Assembly: GCF_017744655.1 (NCBI RefSeq)
Contig: NZ_JAGIAW010000002.1
Coordinates: 186,001-250,000 of the forward strand
DNA: 64,000 bases
Source: Devosia sp.
GTDB lineage: Bacteria > Pseudomonadota > Alphaproteobacteria > Rhizobiales > Devosiaceae
Direction of reading: 5' to 3'
In this document: piece after piece, positions 15,359 through 26,100 of the stretch
Layout of the letters: every line of letters begins with the position of its first letter
How positions within the stretch are numbered: position 1 is the stretch's first letter
The notes under the pieces: model-generated
Seen by the model: only the letters and a program-made list of their open reading frames with translations
Database searches by the model: none
Told to the model about the DNA's origin: nothing
Translations under genes and position numbers: made by a program

Positions 15359-17068
15359 ATGAACTGGCAAGGATGGGCGGAAATCGCCCTGACCCTTGGT
15401 CTCGCCCTCGCTTTGGGCTGGCCCTTGGGCATCTTCATGTCGCGCGTCTGGAACAAGGAAAGCACCTGGCTCGACCCGGTGCTGAAACCCGTTGAGCGCG
15501 GCTTTTATGCGCTCGCTGGCATCGACCCCAACAAATCGCAGGGTTGGCTGGGCTATGGCGCCTCGCTGATCGCCTTCAACCTATTTGGCTTCGTGCTGCT
15601 TTACGCCATGCTGCGCCTGCAGGGCATTCTGCCCTTCAACCCGCAGGGTTTTGCCGGCGTCTCGCCGGACCTGGCGTTCAATACCGCGGTCAGCTTCGTC
15701 ACCAATACCAATTGGCAGAGCTATGGCGGCGAAACCACCATGAGCCACTTTACCCAGATGGTTGGGTTGACGACGCAGAACTTTGTGTCTGCGGCGACTG
15801 GGGCGGCTATTGCTGCGGCTCTGGCGCGGGCCTTTGCCGGCAATCGTGAAAGCGGGATCGGCAACTTCTGGGCCGATCTGGTGCGGACGACACTCTATGT
15901 GCTGCTGCCGCTCTCGATTGTTCTCGCCGTGGCCCTGATCGGCATGGGCGTGGTGCAGAATTTTGCGGCTTCGGTCAGCGTGACAACGCTCGATGGCGCG
16001 AGCCAGACCATTTCGGTGGCGCCGACCGCGAGCCAGCTGGCGATCAAGCAGCTGGGCATCAATGGCGGCGGTATCTTCAACGTCAACTCGGCGCATCCCT
16101 TCGAGAACCCGAGCCCGCTGACCAACCTGATCACGGCTATCGCGATCAACACGCTTGGCTGGGCTGCATTCTTCGCCTTTGGCCGTTCGGCTTTTGCGCG
16201 CAAGGAAATCCGTGCCCTCGCCACGGCCGGCATCCTGATCCTCGCGGCAGGCGCTGGAGTGATCTATGTCGCCGAAGCGCAGCCGGCTCCGGCTCTCGTT
16301 GCCGCGGGGATCGAAAACCCGATCAATATGGAAGGCAAGGAGACCCGCTTTGGTCTCGCCAGCACGGCCGCATGGGCGGCGCAGACGACGGGCGCATCCA
16401 ATGGCTCGGTCAATGGCATGCACGGCAGCCTGATGCCGCTCGGCGGTGGCATGTCGATGCTGCTGATGATGCTGGGTGAAATCCTGCCCGGTGGCATCGG
16501 TTCGGGCATTGCCATCATGGTGGTCATGGCCGTGCTCTCGGTCTTCGTGGCCGGGCTCATGGTCGGGCGCACGCCGGATTATCTGGGCAAGAAGATCGAG
16601 GCGCGCGAAATCCAGTTTGCCATGGTGGCGCTGCTGGTCGTGCCGCTCTCGACACTGGGCTTCTCGGCGCTGACCGTGGTCTGGCCAGATGGGCTTGCGA
16701 GCCTCTTCAATCCCGGCGCGCATGGGCTGAGCGAACTGCTCTATGCCTTCACTTCGGCCACGGCCAATAACGGTTCGGCCTTTGGCGGCATCTCGGCCAA
16801 CGTGCCGTGGTGGAACACCACGCTTGGCCTTGCCATGCTCCTCGGTCGCTTCATTCCGATCGTGGCTGTGCTCGCCATCGCCGGCAGCATGGTCGCCAAG
16901 CCCAAGCTGGCCCCGAGCACCGGCACCCTGCCTACGACGGGTGCGCTATTCATCGGTCTGCTTGTCGGCGTCATCATCATTCTGGGCGCGCTGCAATATT
17001 TCCCGGCGCTGGCCCTCGGCCCGATCGTCGAGCACTTCCAGGTGCTCGAAGCGGTCTCGGCAAACTGA
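15359..17068 (+). CDS. kdpA: Potassium-transporting ATPase potassium-binding subunit
   Basis: 569 residues, ten or so membrane segments, with the four selectivity-filter-like repeats of Kdp[39 protein letters not shown], and [12 protein letters not shown]. It is the channel-like subunit that selects K+ in the KdpFABC pump of the inner membrane. Normal family length (about 557-590). Followed by kdpB after 11 bases. Confidence 0.97.
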   Translation: MNWQGWAEIALTLGLALALGWPLGIFMSRVWNKESTWLDPVLKPVERGFYALAGIDPNKSQGWLGYGASLIAFNLFGFVLLYAMLRLQGILPFNPQGFAGVSPDLAFNTAVSFVTNTNWQSYGGETTMSHFTQMVGLTTQNFVSAATGAAIAAALARAFAGNRESGIGNFWADLVRTTLYVLLPLSIVLAVALIGMGVVQNFAASVSVTTLDGASQTISVAPTASQLAIKQLGINGGGIFNVNSAHPFENPSPLTNLITAIAINTLGWAAFFAFGRSAFARKEIRALATAGILILAAGAGVIYVAEAQPAPALVAAGIENPINMEGKETRFGLASTAAWAAQTTGASNGSVNGMHGSLMPLGGGMSMLLMMLGEILPGGIGSGIAIMVVMAVLSVFVAGLMVGRTPDYLGKKIEAREIQFAMVALLVVPLSTLGFSALTVVWPDGLASLFNPGAHGLSELLYAFTSATANNGSAFGGISANVPWWNTTLGLAMLLGRFIPIVAVLAIAGSMVAKPKLAPSTGTLPTTGALFIGLLVGVIIILGALQYFPALALGPIVEHFQVLEAVSAN

Positions 17069-17079
17069 GGTCTCCTCAC

Positions 17080-19143
17080 ATGTCTACAATGGAATTTGGA
17101 ACTGAAGGCAAGGGAGGCGCCCGGCTTGCCGGTGGCCTCAATGTCGCGACGCTGGCCCGCGCTTTGGGCGATGCGTTCGTAAAGCTCGACCCGCGCAAAC
17201 TGTTCGGCAACCCGGTTATCCTCGCCACCGAACTCGTTGCGGTGCTCGCGACGATCTCGGCGGCGATTGCCATCGGCAGCGGGGCGAATGGCGCCTTTGC
17301 CGTCGCCATTGCGCTCTGGCTCTGGGCCACGGTGCTCTTCGCCAATTTCGCCGAGAGCATTGCCGAGGGCCGGGGCAAGGCTGCCGCCGACTCGCTACGG
17401 GCAACGCGCACCACGACCAAGGCCAAGCTGATCGTCGATGAAAAGCAGGGGCTTGTGGTGCCGACGCCAGCTCACGAGCTGGGCCTGGGTCAGGTCATTC
17501 TGGTCGAGGCTGGTGATGTCATTCCGGTCGATGGCGAGATCATCGAAGGCGTGGCCTCGGTCAACGAAGCGGCGATTACGGGCGAAAGCGCTCCGGTGAT
17601 CCGCGAATCCGGCGGCGACCGTTCGGCCGTGACTGGCGGCACGACGGTGGTGTCGGACTGGATCAAGGTGTGCGTCACCTCGCGTCCGGGTTCGACCTTC
17701 CTTGATCGCATGATCGCCATGGTGGAAGGCGCCGATCGGCGCAAGACGCCCAATGAGATTGCGCTGGCTGTGCTGCTGGCCGGCCTGACGCTGATCTTCC
17801 TGATTGCCGTCGTGACGCTGCTGGCCTTCGCCGCCTATTCGGGCATTGCGCTCGATCCGGTTGTGCTTGGGGCACTATTCGTCTGTCTGATCCCGACCAC
17901 CATTGGCGGGCTGCTCTCGGCTGTCGGCATTGCCGGCATGGATCGCCTGCTCAAGGTCAATGTGCTGGCGACTTCGGGTCGCGCCGTGGAAGCGGCCGGT
18001 GACGTCGATACGCTGCTGCTCGACAAGACGGGCACGATCACCTTCGGCAATCGCATGGCGACCGAAGTCATTCCGGCTCCGGGTATCAGGGAAGACCTGG
18101 CGCTGCGCGCTGCCGTGATGACCTCGCTTGGCGACGAAACGCCCGAAGGCCGTTCGATCATCGAACTGGCGCGCAACAAGGGTTTTATCACCGAAGTACC
18201 GGCCGACAGCGTGATCATTCCGTTCTCGGCATCGACCCGGCTTTCCGGCATCGATACCGAGGGCAAATCCTGGCGCAAGGGTGCGGTTGACGCGATCCTG
18301 AAGCTGACGGGGAAGACCGACACCGATGCGCCGGCCCAGTTCCGGCAGGTGGTGGATCGTATTGCCCGCAGCGGTGGAACGCCACTGGCCATTGCCGAGG
18401 GGAAGACGCTGATCGGCGTTATCCATCTCAAGGACGTGGTGAAACCAGGCGTTGCCGCTCGCTTTGCCGATCTTCGCAAGATGGGTCTGCGCACGGTGAT
18501 GATTACGGGCGACAACCCGGTCACGGCGGCGGCCATTGCGGCAGAGGCAGGCGTCGATGATTTCCTTGCGGAAGCGACGCCCGAGGACAAGCTGCGCCTG
18601 ATCCGCGAGGAGCAGGGCAAGGGGCGTCTGGTGGCAATGTGCGGCGACGGCGCGAATGACGCGCCGGCGCTGGCTCAGGCCGATGTTGGCGTGGCCATGC
18701 AGACGGGTGCCCAGGCGGCGCGCGAAGCGGGCAATATGGTCGATCTCGATAGCGATCCGACCAAGGTTATCGAGATCGTGGAGGTCGGCAAGCAGATGCT
18801 GATTACCCGTGGTGCGTTGACGACCTTCTCGATTGCCAATGACGTCGCGAAGTATTTTGCGATCATTCCCGCGCTGTTCGTGGTCGTGTTGCCGCAGTTG
18901 CAGGCGCTCAACGTCATGGGGCTGACGAGTCCGGAAAGCGCCATCCTCTCGGCGGTGATTTTCAACGCCCTGATCATTGTCACGCTCATTCCGCTCGCCC
19001 TGCGCGGGGTGAAATATCGGGCGGTGGGGGCCGGGGCGCTGCTGTCGCGCAACCTTCTTATTTACGGCCTCGGTGGTCTCGTCGCGCCGTTCATCGGCAT
19101 CAAGATCATCGACGTTGCCATCACCGCACTCGGTCTCGCATAA
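17080..19143 (+). CDS. kdpB: Potassium-transporting P-type ATPase, ATP-binding subunit
   Basis: 687 residues. P-type ATPase motifs: TGES (167-170; the Ser here is the inhibitory phosphorylation site in E. coli KdpB), phosphorylated Asp in DKTGTI (D315), MITGDNP, and [17 protein letters not shown]. It hydrolyses ATP to drive K+ transfer from KdpA. ATG 17080 is preceded by GAGG; ATG 17089 is an alternative. Sequence [12 protein letters not shown] at the start is longer than in E. coli but ordinary for the group. 12 bases before kdpC. Confidence 0.97.
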   Translation: MSTMEFGTEGKGGARLAGGLNVATLARALGDAFVKLDPRKLFGNPVILATELVAVLATISAAIAIGSGANGAFAVAIALWLWATVLFANFAESIAEGRGKAAADSLRATRTTTKAKLIVDEKQGLVVPTPAHELGLGQVILVEAGDVIPVDGEIIEGVASVNEAAITGESAPVIRESGGDRSAVTGGTTVVSDWIKVCVTSRPGSTFLDRMIAMVEGADRRKTPNEIALAVLLAGLTLIFLIAVVTLLAFAAYSGIALDPVVLGALFVCLIPTTIGGLLSAVGIAGMDRLLKVNVLATSGRAVEAAGDVDTLLLDKTGTITFGNRMATEVIPAPGIREDLALRAAVMTSLGDETPEGRSIIELARNKGFITEVPADSVIIPFSASTRLSGIDTEGKSWRKGAVDAILKLTGKTDTDAPAQFRQVVDRIARSGGTPLAIAEGKTLIGVIHLKDVVKPGVAARFADLRKMGLRTVMITGDNPVTAAAIAAEAGVDDFLAEATPEDKLRLIREEQGKGRLVAMCGDGANDAPALAQADVGVAMQTGAQAAREAGNMVDLDSDPTKVIEIVEVGKQMLITRGALTTFSIANDVAKYFAIIPALFVVVLPQLQALNVMGLTSPESAILSAVIFNALIIVTLIPLALRGVKYRAVGAGALLSRNLLIYGLGGLVAPFIGIKIIDVAITALGLA

Positions 19144-19155
19144 GGAGCAAAGAAA

Positions 19156-19740
19156 ATGCTGAACCAGGCAAGACCAGCCATTGTTTCCATGCTGCTGTTC
19201 TCCGTCATTCTCGGTGGTGCCTATCCGGCCGTCGTGACGGCGGCGGGCGGGGCACTGTTCCCGGCGCAGGCCGAGGGCTCGCTCGTGAAGAATGCGGCGG
19301 GCGAGGTTGTGGGCTCGAAACTCATCGGGCAGGTGACCACGGGGCCGGGCTATCTCTGGCCGCGTCCTTCTGCGGCGGGGGATGGCTACAATGCTGCGGG
19401 ATCGTCGGGCTCGAACCTCGGGCCGCTCAATCCGGTGCTGTTCGAGCGCGTGGCCGCGGATGCCGCGGCCGTTCGGGCCTATGCGCCGGAGGGGGCTATC
19501 CCGCCGGATGCGGTCACGACCTCGGGTTCGGGGCTCGATCCCGAGATATCGCCGGAGTTTGCGGCTTTGCAGGTGGATCGCATTGCCGCAGCGCGCGGTA
19601 TAGAACCCTCCTTGGTAGAGGCTCTCGTTGCGGCCAACACCGAGGCGCCGCTGCTGGGCTTTATCGGCCAGGCGCGCGTCAACGTGCTGATGACCAATCT
19701 GGCGCTCGACAGCGCCTATCCGCTCCAACCTGCTGAGTAG
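19156..19740 (+). CDS. kdpC: Potassium-transporting ATPase subunit C
   Basis: 194 residues: one N-terminal membrane helix (VSMLLFSVILGGAYPAVVTA), then a periplasmic domain with the family motifs GSKLIGQ, YLWPRPSA, SGSNLGPLNP, PPDAVTTSGSGLDPEISP and RGIEP. Stabilises KdpAB and raises apparent ATP affinity. Spaced 12 bases after kdpB and 6 before kdpD. Confidence 0.97.
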   Translation: MLNQARPAIVSMLLFSVILGGAYPAVVTAAGGALFPAQAEGSLVKNAAGEVVGSKLIGQVTTGPGYLWPRPSAAGDGYNAAGSSGSNLGPLNPVLFERVAADAAAVRAYAPEGAIPPDAVTTSGSGLDPEISPEFAALQVDRIAAARGIEPSLVEALVAANTEAPLLGFIGQARVNVLMTNLALDSAYPLQPAE

Positions 19741-19746
19741 TCCGAC

Positions 19747-22425
19747 GTGCAAGACATCCGGCGTCCAGATCCCGAAGCGCTCCTCGCCGAAACGCAGAAG
19801 GCGCATCGGGGAAAACTCAAGGTTTTCTTGGGCATGGCGCCGGGTGTCGGCAAAACCTACGAAATGCTGCGCCAGGCGCGACGGCGCAAGATGGACGGGC
19901 TCGATGTGGTGATCGGGCTCGTCGAGACGCATGGGCGCAAGGAGACGGAGAGCCTGCTTAGGGGTATGGACGTGCTGCCGCGGCGGCCGATCGAGCATCG
20001 GGGGCGGACGCTGCTTGAGTTCGATATCGATGCGGCGCTGTCGCGAAAACCCGAGCTGCTGATCGTCGACGAATATGCCCATACCAATGCTTCGGGCTCG
20101 CGGCACCCGAAGCGGTGGCAGGACGTCGAGGAATTGCTGGCGGCGGGGATCGATGTCTGGACGACACTGAACGTCCAGCATCTCGAAAGCCTCGTTGATG
20201 TGGTGTTGAAAATCACTGGCGTGCGGCAGCGCGAGACGGTGCCGGACGGGGCGCTGTCGCGGGCGGATGATATTGAAGTCATCGACATTACCCCGGCCGA
20301 ATTGCGCGAGCGCATGGCGGCGGGAAAGGTCTATGTTCCGGAAACGGCGCGGCTGGCGGCGGACAATTTCTTCAAGCCCGAAAACCTGACGGCACTGCGC
20401 GAACTGGCGCTGCGGCGCGCGGCGCAGACGGTGGATGATCAGCTCAACGCGGCAATGCGGGTCAAGGGGCTGGAGGGGCCCTGGGCGGCGGGGGACCGCA
20501 TTCTGGTTCTGGTGGCCGATGATGGCATGGCGAGTGCGCTTGTGCGGCAGGGCAGGCGGCTGTCCGATACGATGAAGGATGCGCCTTGGATCGTGGCGCA
20601 TATCACGCGCGGGCGGTCGGAAGACGGAGAAGCCGGGACGACCTCGAAGCTGACGGATGCGCTGAAATTGGCGGAGCAATTGGGCGCAACGACGGTGGTG
20701 CTCAACGGCGCTGATCTCGTGGCGGCCGCGCTCGCCTATGCCGGCCAGAACAATGTGACCCAGATTGTCATCGGCAAGGGGCGCGACAATCGCCTGCGCG
20801 AAATGTTCGGCCTGTCGCTGGCGGCCGAATTGTTGCGGGCGGCGCGGGGCGTGTCCATTCACGTCGTGACCGAGCCGGGCGAGAACCAGGTGCGGATGCG
20901 GCGGCCCTGGTTGCAAATCCTGCGGCGCGGCTGGGCGCCCTATGCCATCGGGTTAGGCTATGTCGGGGTGGCGACGGCGCTGGCCTATGTGCTCGATCTG
21001 CAGTTCGAGCGGGCGGATCTGGGCATGATTTTTCTTGCGGCCATTCTGGCGGCGGCTGTGGTGCATGGGCTGGCGCCGGGCATGGTGGCGGCGGTCTGCG
21101 CTTTTGCTATCTACAACGTGCTGTTCCTGAGCCCGCGCTACAGCTTTGCCATCGGCTCGCCGACTGACCTTCTCACCCTGATGGTCTTTCTCGCGGTGGC
21201 ACTGGCGACGGGCATCCTGGCCGGCCGTTCGCGCGACAGGGCGCGAGAGGCGCAGCGGCGGGCAAGCGATGTGACCTCGCTGCTGGTGGCAACGCGGGCC
21301 TTTTCGCGGGCGCCGACCAAGGCCGACGCTGCCCGCGCACTGGCCGAGCAGACGACGGCGGCGACGGGCGCGAAGTCGATCGTGCTATTGCCTGAAAATG
21401 GAGAACTGGTGATCGTGGCCGGGGCGCCGGAGGCGCAGGAACTGGGGCCGGGGGCCATGGCGGCGGCGCGCTGGACCTGGGAGCGGGGCGAACCGGCCGG
21501 GCACAATACGGGCACGCTGCCGCAGAGCAATTGGTCGTTCCGGCCGCTGCGGGGCGTGCAGAACCGGACGGGCGTGGTCGGCATCGAGCGGGTCGCGACG
21601 GTGCCGGGGTCGGATCAGGAAAAGCTGCTTACGGCGCTGGCGGATGGCGGTGGCATTGCCATCGAACGCGCGGAGTTCGCCCTGCACGCGGTGGAGGCCG
21701 AGACCTTGCGGCGCTCGGACCGGTTCAGGACGGCGCTGCTGAATTCAGTGAGCCATGATCTGCGGACGCCGCTGTCGACGGTGCTTGGATCGTCCTCGAC
21801 GTTGCTGGAGCTGGGCGACAAGCTGGCGCCGGCGGTGAAGCAGGACTTGCTGGAATCCATCCGCGAGGAAGGCGAGCGGCTCAATCACTATATTCGCAAT
21901 CTGCTCGACATGACCCGGCTTGAGGGCGGCGGGGTGACGCTGCGGCTGGAGGACAGCGATATAGAGGCCGTGCTACGCACCGCCACGGCGCGGTTGAGCC
22001 GGCGGCTGGGCGAGCATTCGATCACCTATGATTTCCCGGCGGAATTGCCCAAGGTGATGATCGATCCCGGCCTGCTGGAGCAGGCGGTGGTGAACATTCT
22101 CGAAAACGCGATTGCCTATTCGCCGGACAATACCGAAATCAGTATAGCGGCCTATGAGGACCGCAGGAAGGTCATCATCAGCATCGAGGATGAGGGCAAG
22201 GGTATTCCCACCGATGAGCTGGAGCGCGTCTTCGACAAGTTCCGGCGGCTCGAAGAACCGACCGATCGCAGCAAGGGCGTGGGGCTGGGGCTGTCCATCA
22301 CCAAGGGATTCATTGAAGCCATGGGGGGCACCATTGTGGCCGCCAGCCCCATTCATGGCGACAAGGGCACGCGCATGCTGATCGCTCTCAACAAGTCGGA
22401 CGCCGACGTCTGGAAAGACAAGTGA
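19747..22425 (+). CDS. kdpD: Sensor histidine kinase KdpD
   Basis: 892 residues. N-terminal KdpD domain with an intact Walker A GMAPGVGKT (29-37) and DEYAHTNASGSRH, a universal-stress-protein-like domain (about 245-370), four membrane segments (about 395-495), GAF-like domain, HisKA with SHDLRTPLST (His670) and a full HATPase (NILENAIAYSP, DEGKGIP, GVGLGL). It senses low K+ or ionic strength and phosphorylates KdpE. Starts at GTG 19747, 6 bases after kdpC; overlaps the kdpE start by 4 bases. Confidence 0.96.
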   Translation: MQDIRRPDPEALLAETQKAHRGKLKVFLGMAPGVGKTYEMLRQARRRKMDGLDVVIGLVETHGRKETESLLRGMDVLPRRPIEHRGRTLLEFDIDAALSRKPELLIVDEYAHTNASGSRHPKRWQDVEELLAAGIDVWTTLNVQHLESLVDVVLKITGVRQRETVPDGALSRADDIEVIDITPAELRERMAAGKVYVPETARLAADNFFKPENLTALRELALRRAAQTVDDQLNAAMRVKGLEGPWAAGDRILVLVADDGMASALVRQGRRLSDTMKDAPWIVAHITRGRSEDGEAGTTSKLTDALKLAEQLGATTVVLNGADLVAAALAYAGQNNVTQIVIGKGRDNRLREMFGLSLAAELLRAARGVSIHVVTEPGENQVRMRRPWLQILRRGWAPYAIGLGYVGVATALAYVLDLQFERADLGMIFLAAILAAAVVHGLAPGMVAAVCAFAIYNVLFLSPRYSFAIGSPTDLLTLMVFLAVALATGILAGRSRDRAREAQRRASDVTSLLVATRAFSRAPTKADAARALAEQTTAATGAKSIVLLPENGELVIVAGAPEAQELGPGAMAAARWTWERGEPAGHNTGTLPQSNWSFRPLRGVQNRTGVVGIERVATVPGSDQEKLLTALADGGGIAIERAEFALHAVEAETLRRSDRFRTALLNSVSHDLRTPLSTVLGSSSTLLELGDKLAPAVKQDLLESIREEGERLNHYIRNLLDMTRLEGGGVTLRLEDSDIEAVLRTATARLSRRLGEHSITYDFPAELPKVMIDPGLLEQAVVNILENAIAYSPDNTEISIAAYEDRRKVIISIEDEGKGIPTDELERVFDKFRRLEEPTDRSKGVGLGLSITKGFIEAMGGTIVAASPIHGDKGTRMLIALNKSDADVWKDK

Positions 22426-23117
22426 ACCAACCGCTCGCACGCATTCTTGTCATCGACGATGAGCCGCAAATCCATCGCTTCCTCGGGCCGGCGCTGGAGG
22501 CGGCGGGCTACCACCATCGGCGTGCCGATAACGGTACGCAGGGGCTGCGGGAAATTGCGCAGTGGAGTCCCGACGTGGTGATCCTCGATCTCGGCCTGCC
22601 CGACATGGACGGCAAGGATGTGTTGACGCGGGCGCGGGCCTTTTATGAAGGACCGATCCTGATCCTGTCGGCGCGCGACAAGGAAGGCGAGAAGATTGAG
22701 GCCTTTGAGAGCGGCGCCAATGACTATGTCGAAAAGCCCTTTGGGATTGGCGAGCTTTTGGCGCGTATCAAGGTGGCGCTCCGTCCGCGGGCGGTGGCGC
22801 AGCCGGCGGCAACCAAGGTGCGGTTTGGCGATGTCGCGGTTGATCTCGATATGCGCTACGTGACCCGCAACGGCGAGGCGGTGCATCTGCCGCCCAAGGA
22901 ATATGCGCTGCTGACGCGGCTGATTTCGGGCCATGGCAAGGTGCTTACGCACAAGGAGCTGCTGGTGGCCGTTTGGGGGGCGGCGCATACCGAGGATACG
23001 CAATATCTGCGCGTCGCCATTGGGCAATTGCGCCAGAAGCTGGAGGCCGATCCAGCCTCGCCCAGCCATATCGTGACCGAACCGGGTATTGGCTATCGGT
23101 TGAAGCGCGAGGGCTAG
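22422..23117 (+). CDS. kdpE: DNA-binding response regulator KdpE
   Basis: 231 residues: receiver domain with acidic pocket DDE (12-14), phospho-acceptor Asp56 (VILDLGLPD) and Lys105 (YVEKPF), then an OmpR-type winged helix ending HIVTEPGIGYRLK. Activates the kdp operon; candidate sites are at 15079-15127. GTG 22422 overlaps the kdpD stop (GTGA). Its own stop overlaps, tail to tail, the stop of the hybrid kinase on the other strand (shared CTA/TAG at 23114-23117), leaving no terminator between them. Confidence 0.96.
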   Translation: MNQPLARILVIDDEPQIHRFLGPALEAAGYHHRRADNGTQGLREIAQWSPDVVILDLGLPDMDGKDVLTRARAFYEGPILILSARDKEGEKIEAFESGANDYVEKPFGIGELLARIKVALRPRAVAQPAATKVRFGDVAVDLDMRYVTRNGEAVHLPPKEYALLTRLISGHGKVLTHKELLVAVWGAAHTEDTQYLRVAIGQLRQKLEADPASPSHIVTEPGIGYRLKREG

Positions 23118-26100
23118 GTGCGGTCCGCTTCGAGCGAGGCTTTGACCATGCGCTTGAGACTGGAAACGTGGCCGGAGAGGGGCTCGGTGGTTTCCGGCTG
23201 CAGGGAAGCCACTTGCGCAAGCACATATTCGCCGGTGCCGATGACGTCGCGCCAGCGGGGACGGTCGGGGAGGGTTTCGACCAGCAGGTACTTGTCGAGC
23301 GTGCGCGCTTGCAATGAGGAGCGGTCGAGACTCACGCGCCAGATACCGCTTTCCTCGGCAAGGTCGAATTTGGATTTGCCGGTCGCCTTGCGCCAGAGGT
23401 TGAGGCTCTCTGTCATCACCGCCACGATCATTTCGCGGTAAAGTTCCCGGTCCGACGGGGTCTCTTCGATAGCCGCAAGGTCGGGGCCGACCGTGTCGAG
23501 GACGTCGCGAATGGAGCGGTTTACGAGCTCCGCCCGCTGCCGGAGTGGCGCGGTGTCGTGGTCGATGATGAGGGCAAGGCCGCCGCCTTGCTGGGGTTCG
23601 ATGTCAAAACCCTGGATGATGACCTTGTGGTCCGGCGCGCCAAAGGTCGTGTTCGTGAGATTGGCCTGGCCGTCGGTTTCGATCTCGCTGCGCATATTGT
23701 CGAGGAAGCCGGGATCGAGAAGGTCGCCGAGGAGCGTCTGGCCGGTTTCGATGCGGCCGCCGGAAAGCTGCATGGCTTGCTGGTTGGCATAGATGATACG
23801 CCCCGCCTCGTTGGCGCAGACAAGGCCGACAGAGACTGTGTCGAGGAGGCGCGACATGCGTTGCTGGGAAAGGCGTAGCGCGTCTTCCACGCGGACGCGG
23901 CGGTCGATTTCCTGCTTGAGTTCGGCGTTTTCGCGCGCCTGCATCTGGGCGTGGGTGGCCGAAAGGAGGGTGGCGATGCGGGCCAGGAGTTCGTCTTTGA
24001 CGAAGGGCTTGCACACATAGTCGTTGGCGCCGCTTTCAAAACCGGCGAGGAGATCGCGGGTGCGGCTGCGGGCGGTGAGCATGATGATGGGCAATTCATG
24101 CAGCGAAAAACGCTCGCGCAGTTTTCGGGCGACGTCGAGGCCGCTGAGGCCGGGCATCATCACATCGAGAATGACGAGATCGGGCTTTTGGCGGGCGACG
24201 GCGTCGAGGGCTTCCGTGCCATTGCGGGCGGCCTCGAAACGGTAGCCGAGCGGCTGGAGCACATTGCGCAGGACCTGGATGTTGACCGGCTCGTCGTCGA
24301 CGACGAGGAGATGCGGCCCATCCTTGGCGGCAAAAGGCGCGTCGGGCATGAGGGGCAGGTCGATGTAGCCGGTGCCTGGCTCCGCGAGGAGTTCCACGGC
24401 GTTCAGTTCCGAGCCGGGAGGGGCGACGGGGAGGACGAGACGGAAGACAGAGCCTTCGCCCAGCGTGCTGGTCGCCGAGAGTTTGCCATGCATGGCGTGG
24501 GCGAGCTGGCGGGCAATGGTGAGGCCGAGGCCAGACCCTTCGATCTCGTTGCCACTGGCGCGTTCGAGTGGCTGGAACACGCGTTCGAGACTGTCGGCAG
24601 CGATGCCGATACCGGTATCGCTGATCGAGATTTCGATTTCGTGGCCGACACGCCGGGCGCTGACCGAGACCGTGCCGCTGCCGGTATATTTGATGGCATT
24701 GCCGACGAGGTTGTAGAGGATCTGTTCGAGCCGCACCGGGTCGGCTTCGAGATAGGGCAAGTCGTCTTCCAGCTCGACCTTGATGCTGACAGGCTCGCCC
24801 CAGACCATGGTCTGCGCCACCGAGAGCACGTTACGGATCGAGGTCGGAAGGTGGACGGCGTGGATGTCGAGATTCATCCGGCCCTGGCGGATGCGGTAGA
24901 GATCGAGCAGATCGTCGACGAGGCGGGAGAGGCGCCGCGCGGAGAAGGTGATGAGTTCGAGCTGGCTGCGCTGCAAGGCGGTGAGATCGCCGGCAGCGCC
25001 GGTCGCCAGCGTGCCTGAAATGCCGATGATGCCATTGAGCGGGGTGCGCAATTCGTGGCTGGTATTGGCGACGAAAGCGTCCTTCTGGCGGTCAGCTTCT
25101 TCCAGCTCGGCGTTCTTTTCGGCGATGACGCGGACTTGCTGTTCCAGTTCCTGGTTTTTCTGGCCGATCAAGGTGAGCTGGTCGCGCACTGCCATGCGCA
25201 TGCGGCTGAAACTGGTGGTGAGGCGCGCCAGCTCATCCGGGCCTGAGATTTTCGGCACATCGAGATCAAGCTGCCCTGCGGCGATGGCTTCGGCAGCGTC
25301 GGCCAATTTGCCGAGCGAGGCCGAGATGGTGCGCGAGAGCATGAGGGCGATGAGGAAGATCAGCGGCAGGCTGATGGCGGCGATCAGGGCTACGAACTGG
25401 GTGAGGGATTCGGTCTTGGCGAAGGCGAGACGGGTGGGCGTTTCGGCCGAGAGGTGCCAAGGCGTGGCGCCGAAGGGCAGGACGGTCCAGGCGGCAAGAG
25501 CGGGCTCGCCGCCGGCGCCGCTATCGAGAATGTCGGCGCCGCGTTCGGAGCCGCGGGAAATGCTGGCGAGGCGCTTGTCGCCGGGGTGCAGGGCTCCGTC
25601 GGGCGGGCCGGAGATCAGGGCGCCGCTGCTGCTGGTGAGGAACAATTGCCCCGTCGCCTGATTGCCGAACTGGCCTTGCACGACGGCGTCGACGGCATCG
25701 GCGGGCAGGCGGAAGACGGCAAGGCCGCGGGTGCGGCTGTGAAAGTCGATACGCACGGCGACATAGGCGGAAAAGGCATTGGTGACGGGGTCGCGGCGGA
25801 AATCGAGGAGGGCGAGGCGGTCTTCGCCATCGCCTTCGAGCAGCGTTTCCGTCAATTGCCCGAGCGGCGTATTCCTCAGCGTCATGTCGAGATCGGCGCC
25901 GAGATAGCCGTCCTTTTCGACCGAATAGATGACGCGGGCGGCGCTGTTGATCAGGTAGAGATTGTCGAATTCGGAGGTGCGCACAAAACTCGCGAAATCT
26001 TCGTGGAAGCGGTTGTGCGCATTGGCATATTCAAGCGCAGTGCGGAGGAGGGGACCGCCCATTTCGGCCGGCTGGCCCACGCCGCCTTCGTTGAGCGCGA

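Noticed and set aside
17875-20916. 1013-codon open frame on the minus strand across kdpB, kdpC and kdpD
   Set aside because: It is antisense to three certain genes, is His/Arg/Gln-rich in the way mirror frames of high-GC genes are, and has no recognisable motifs.
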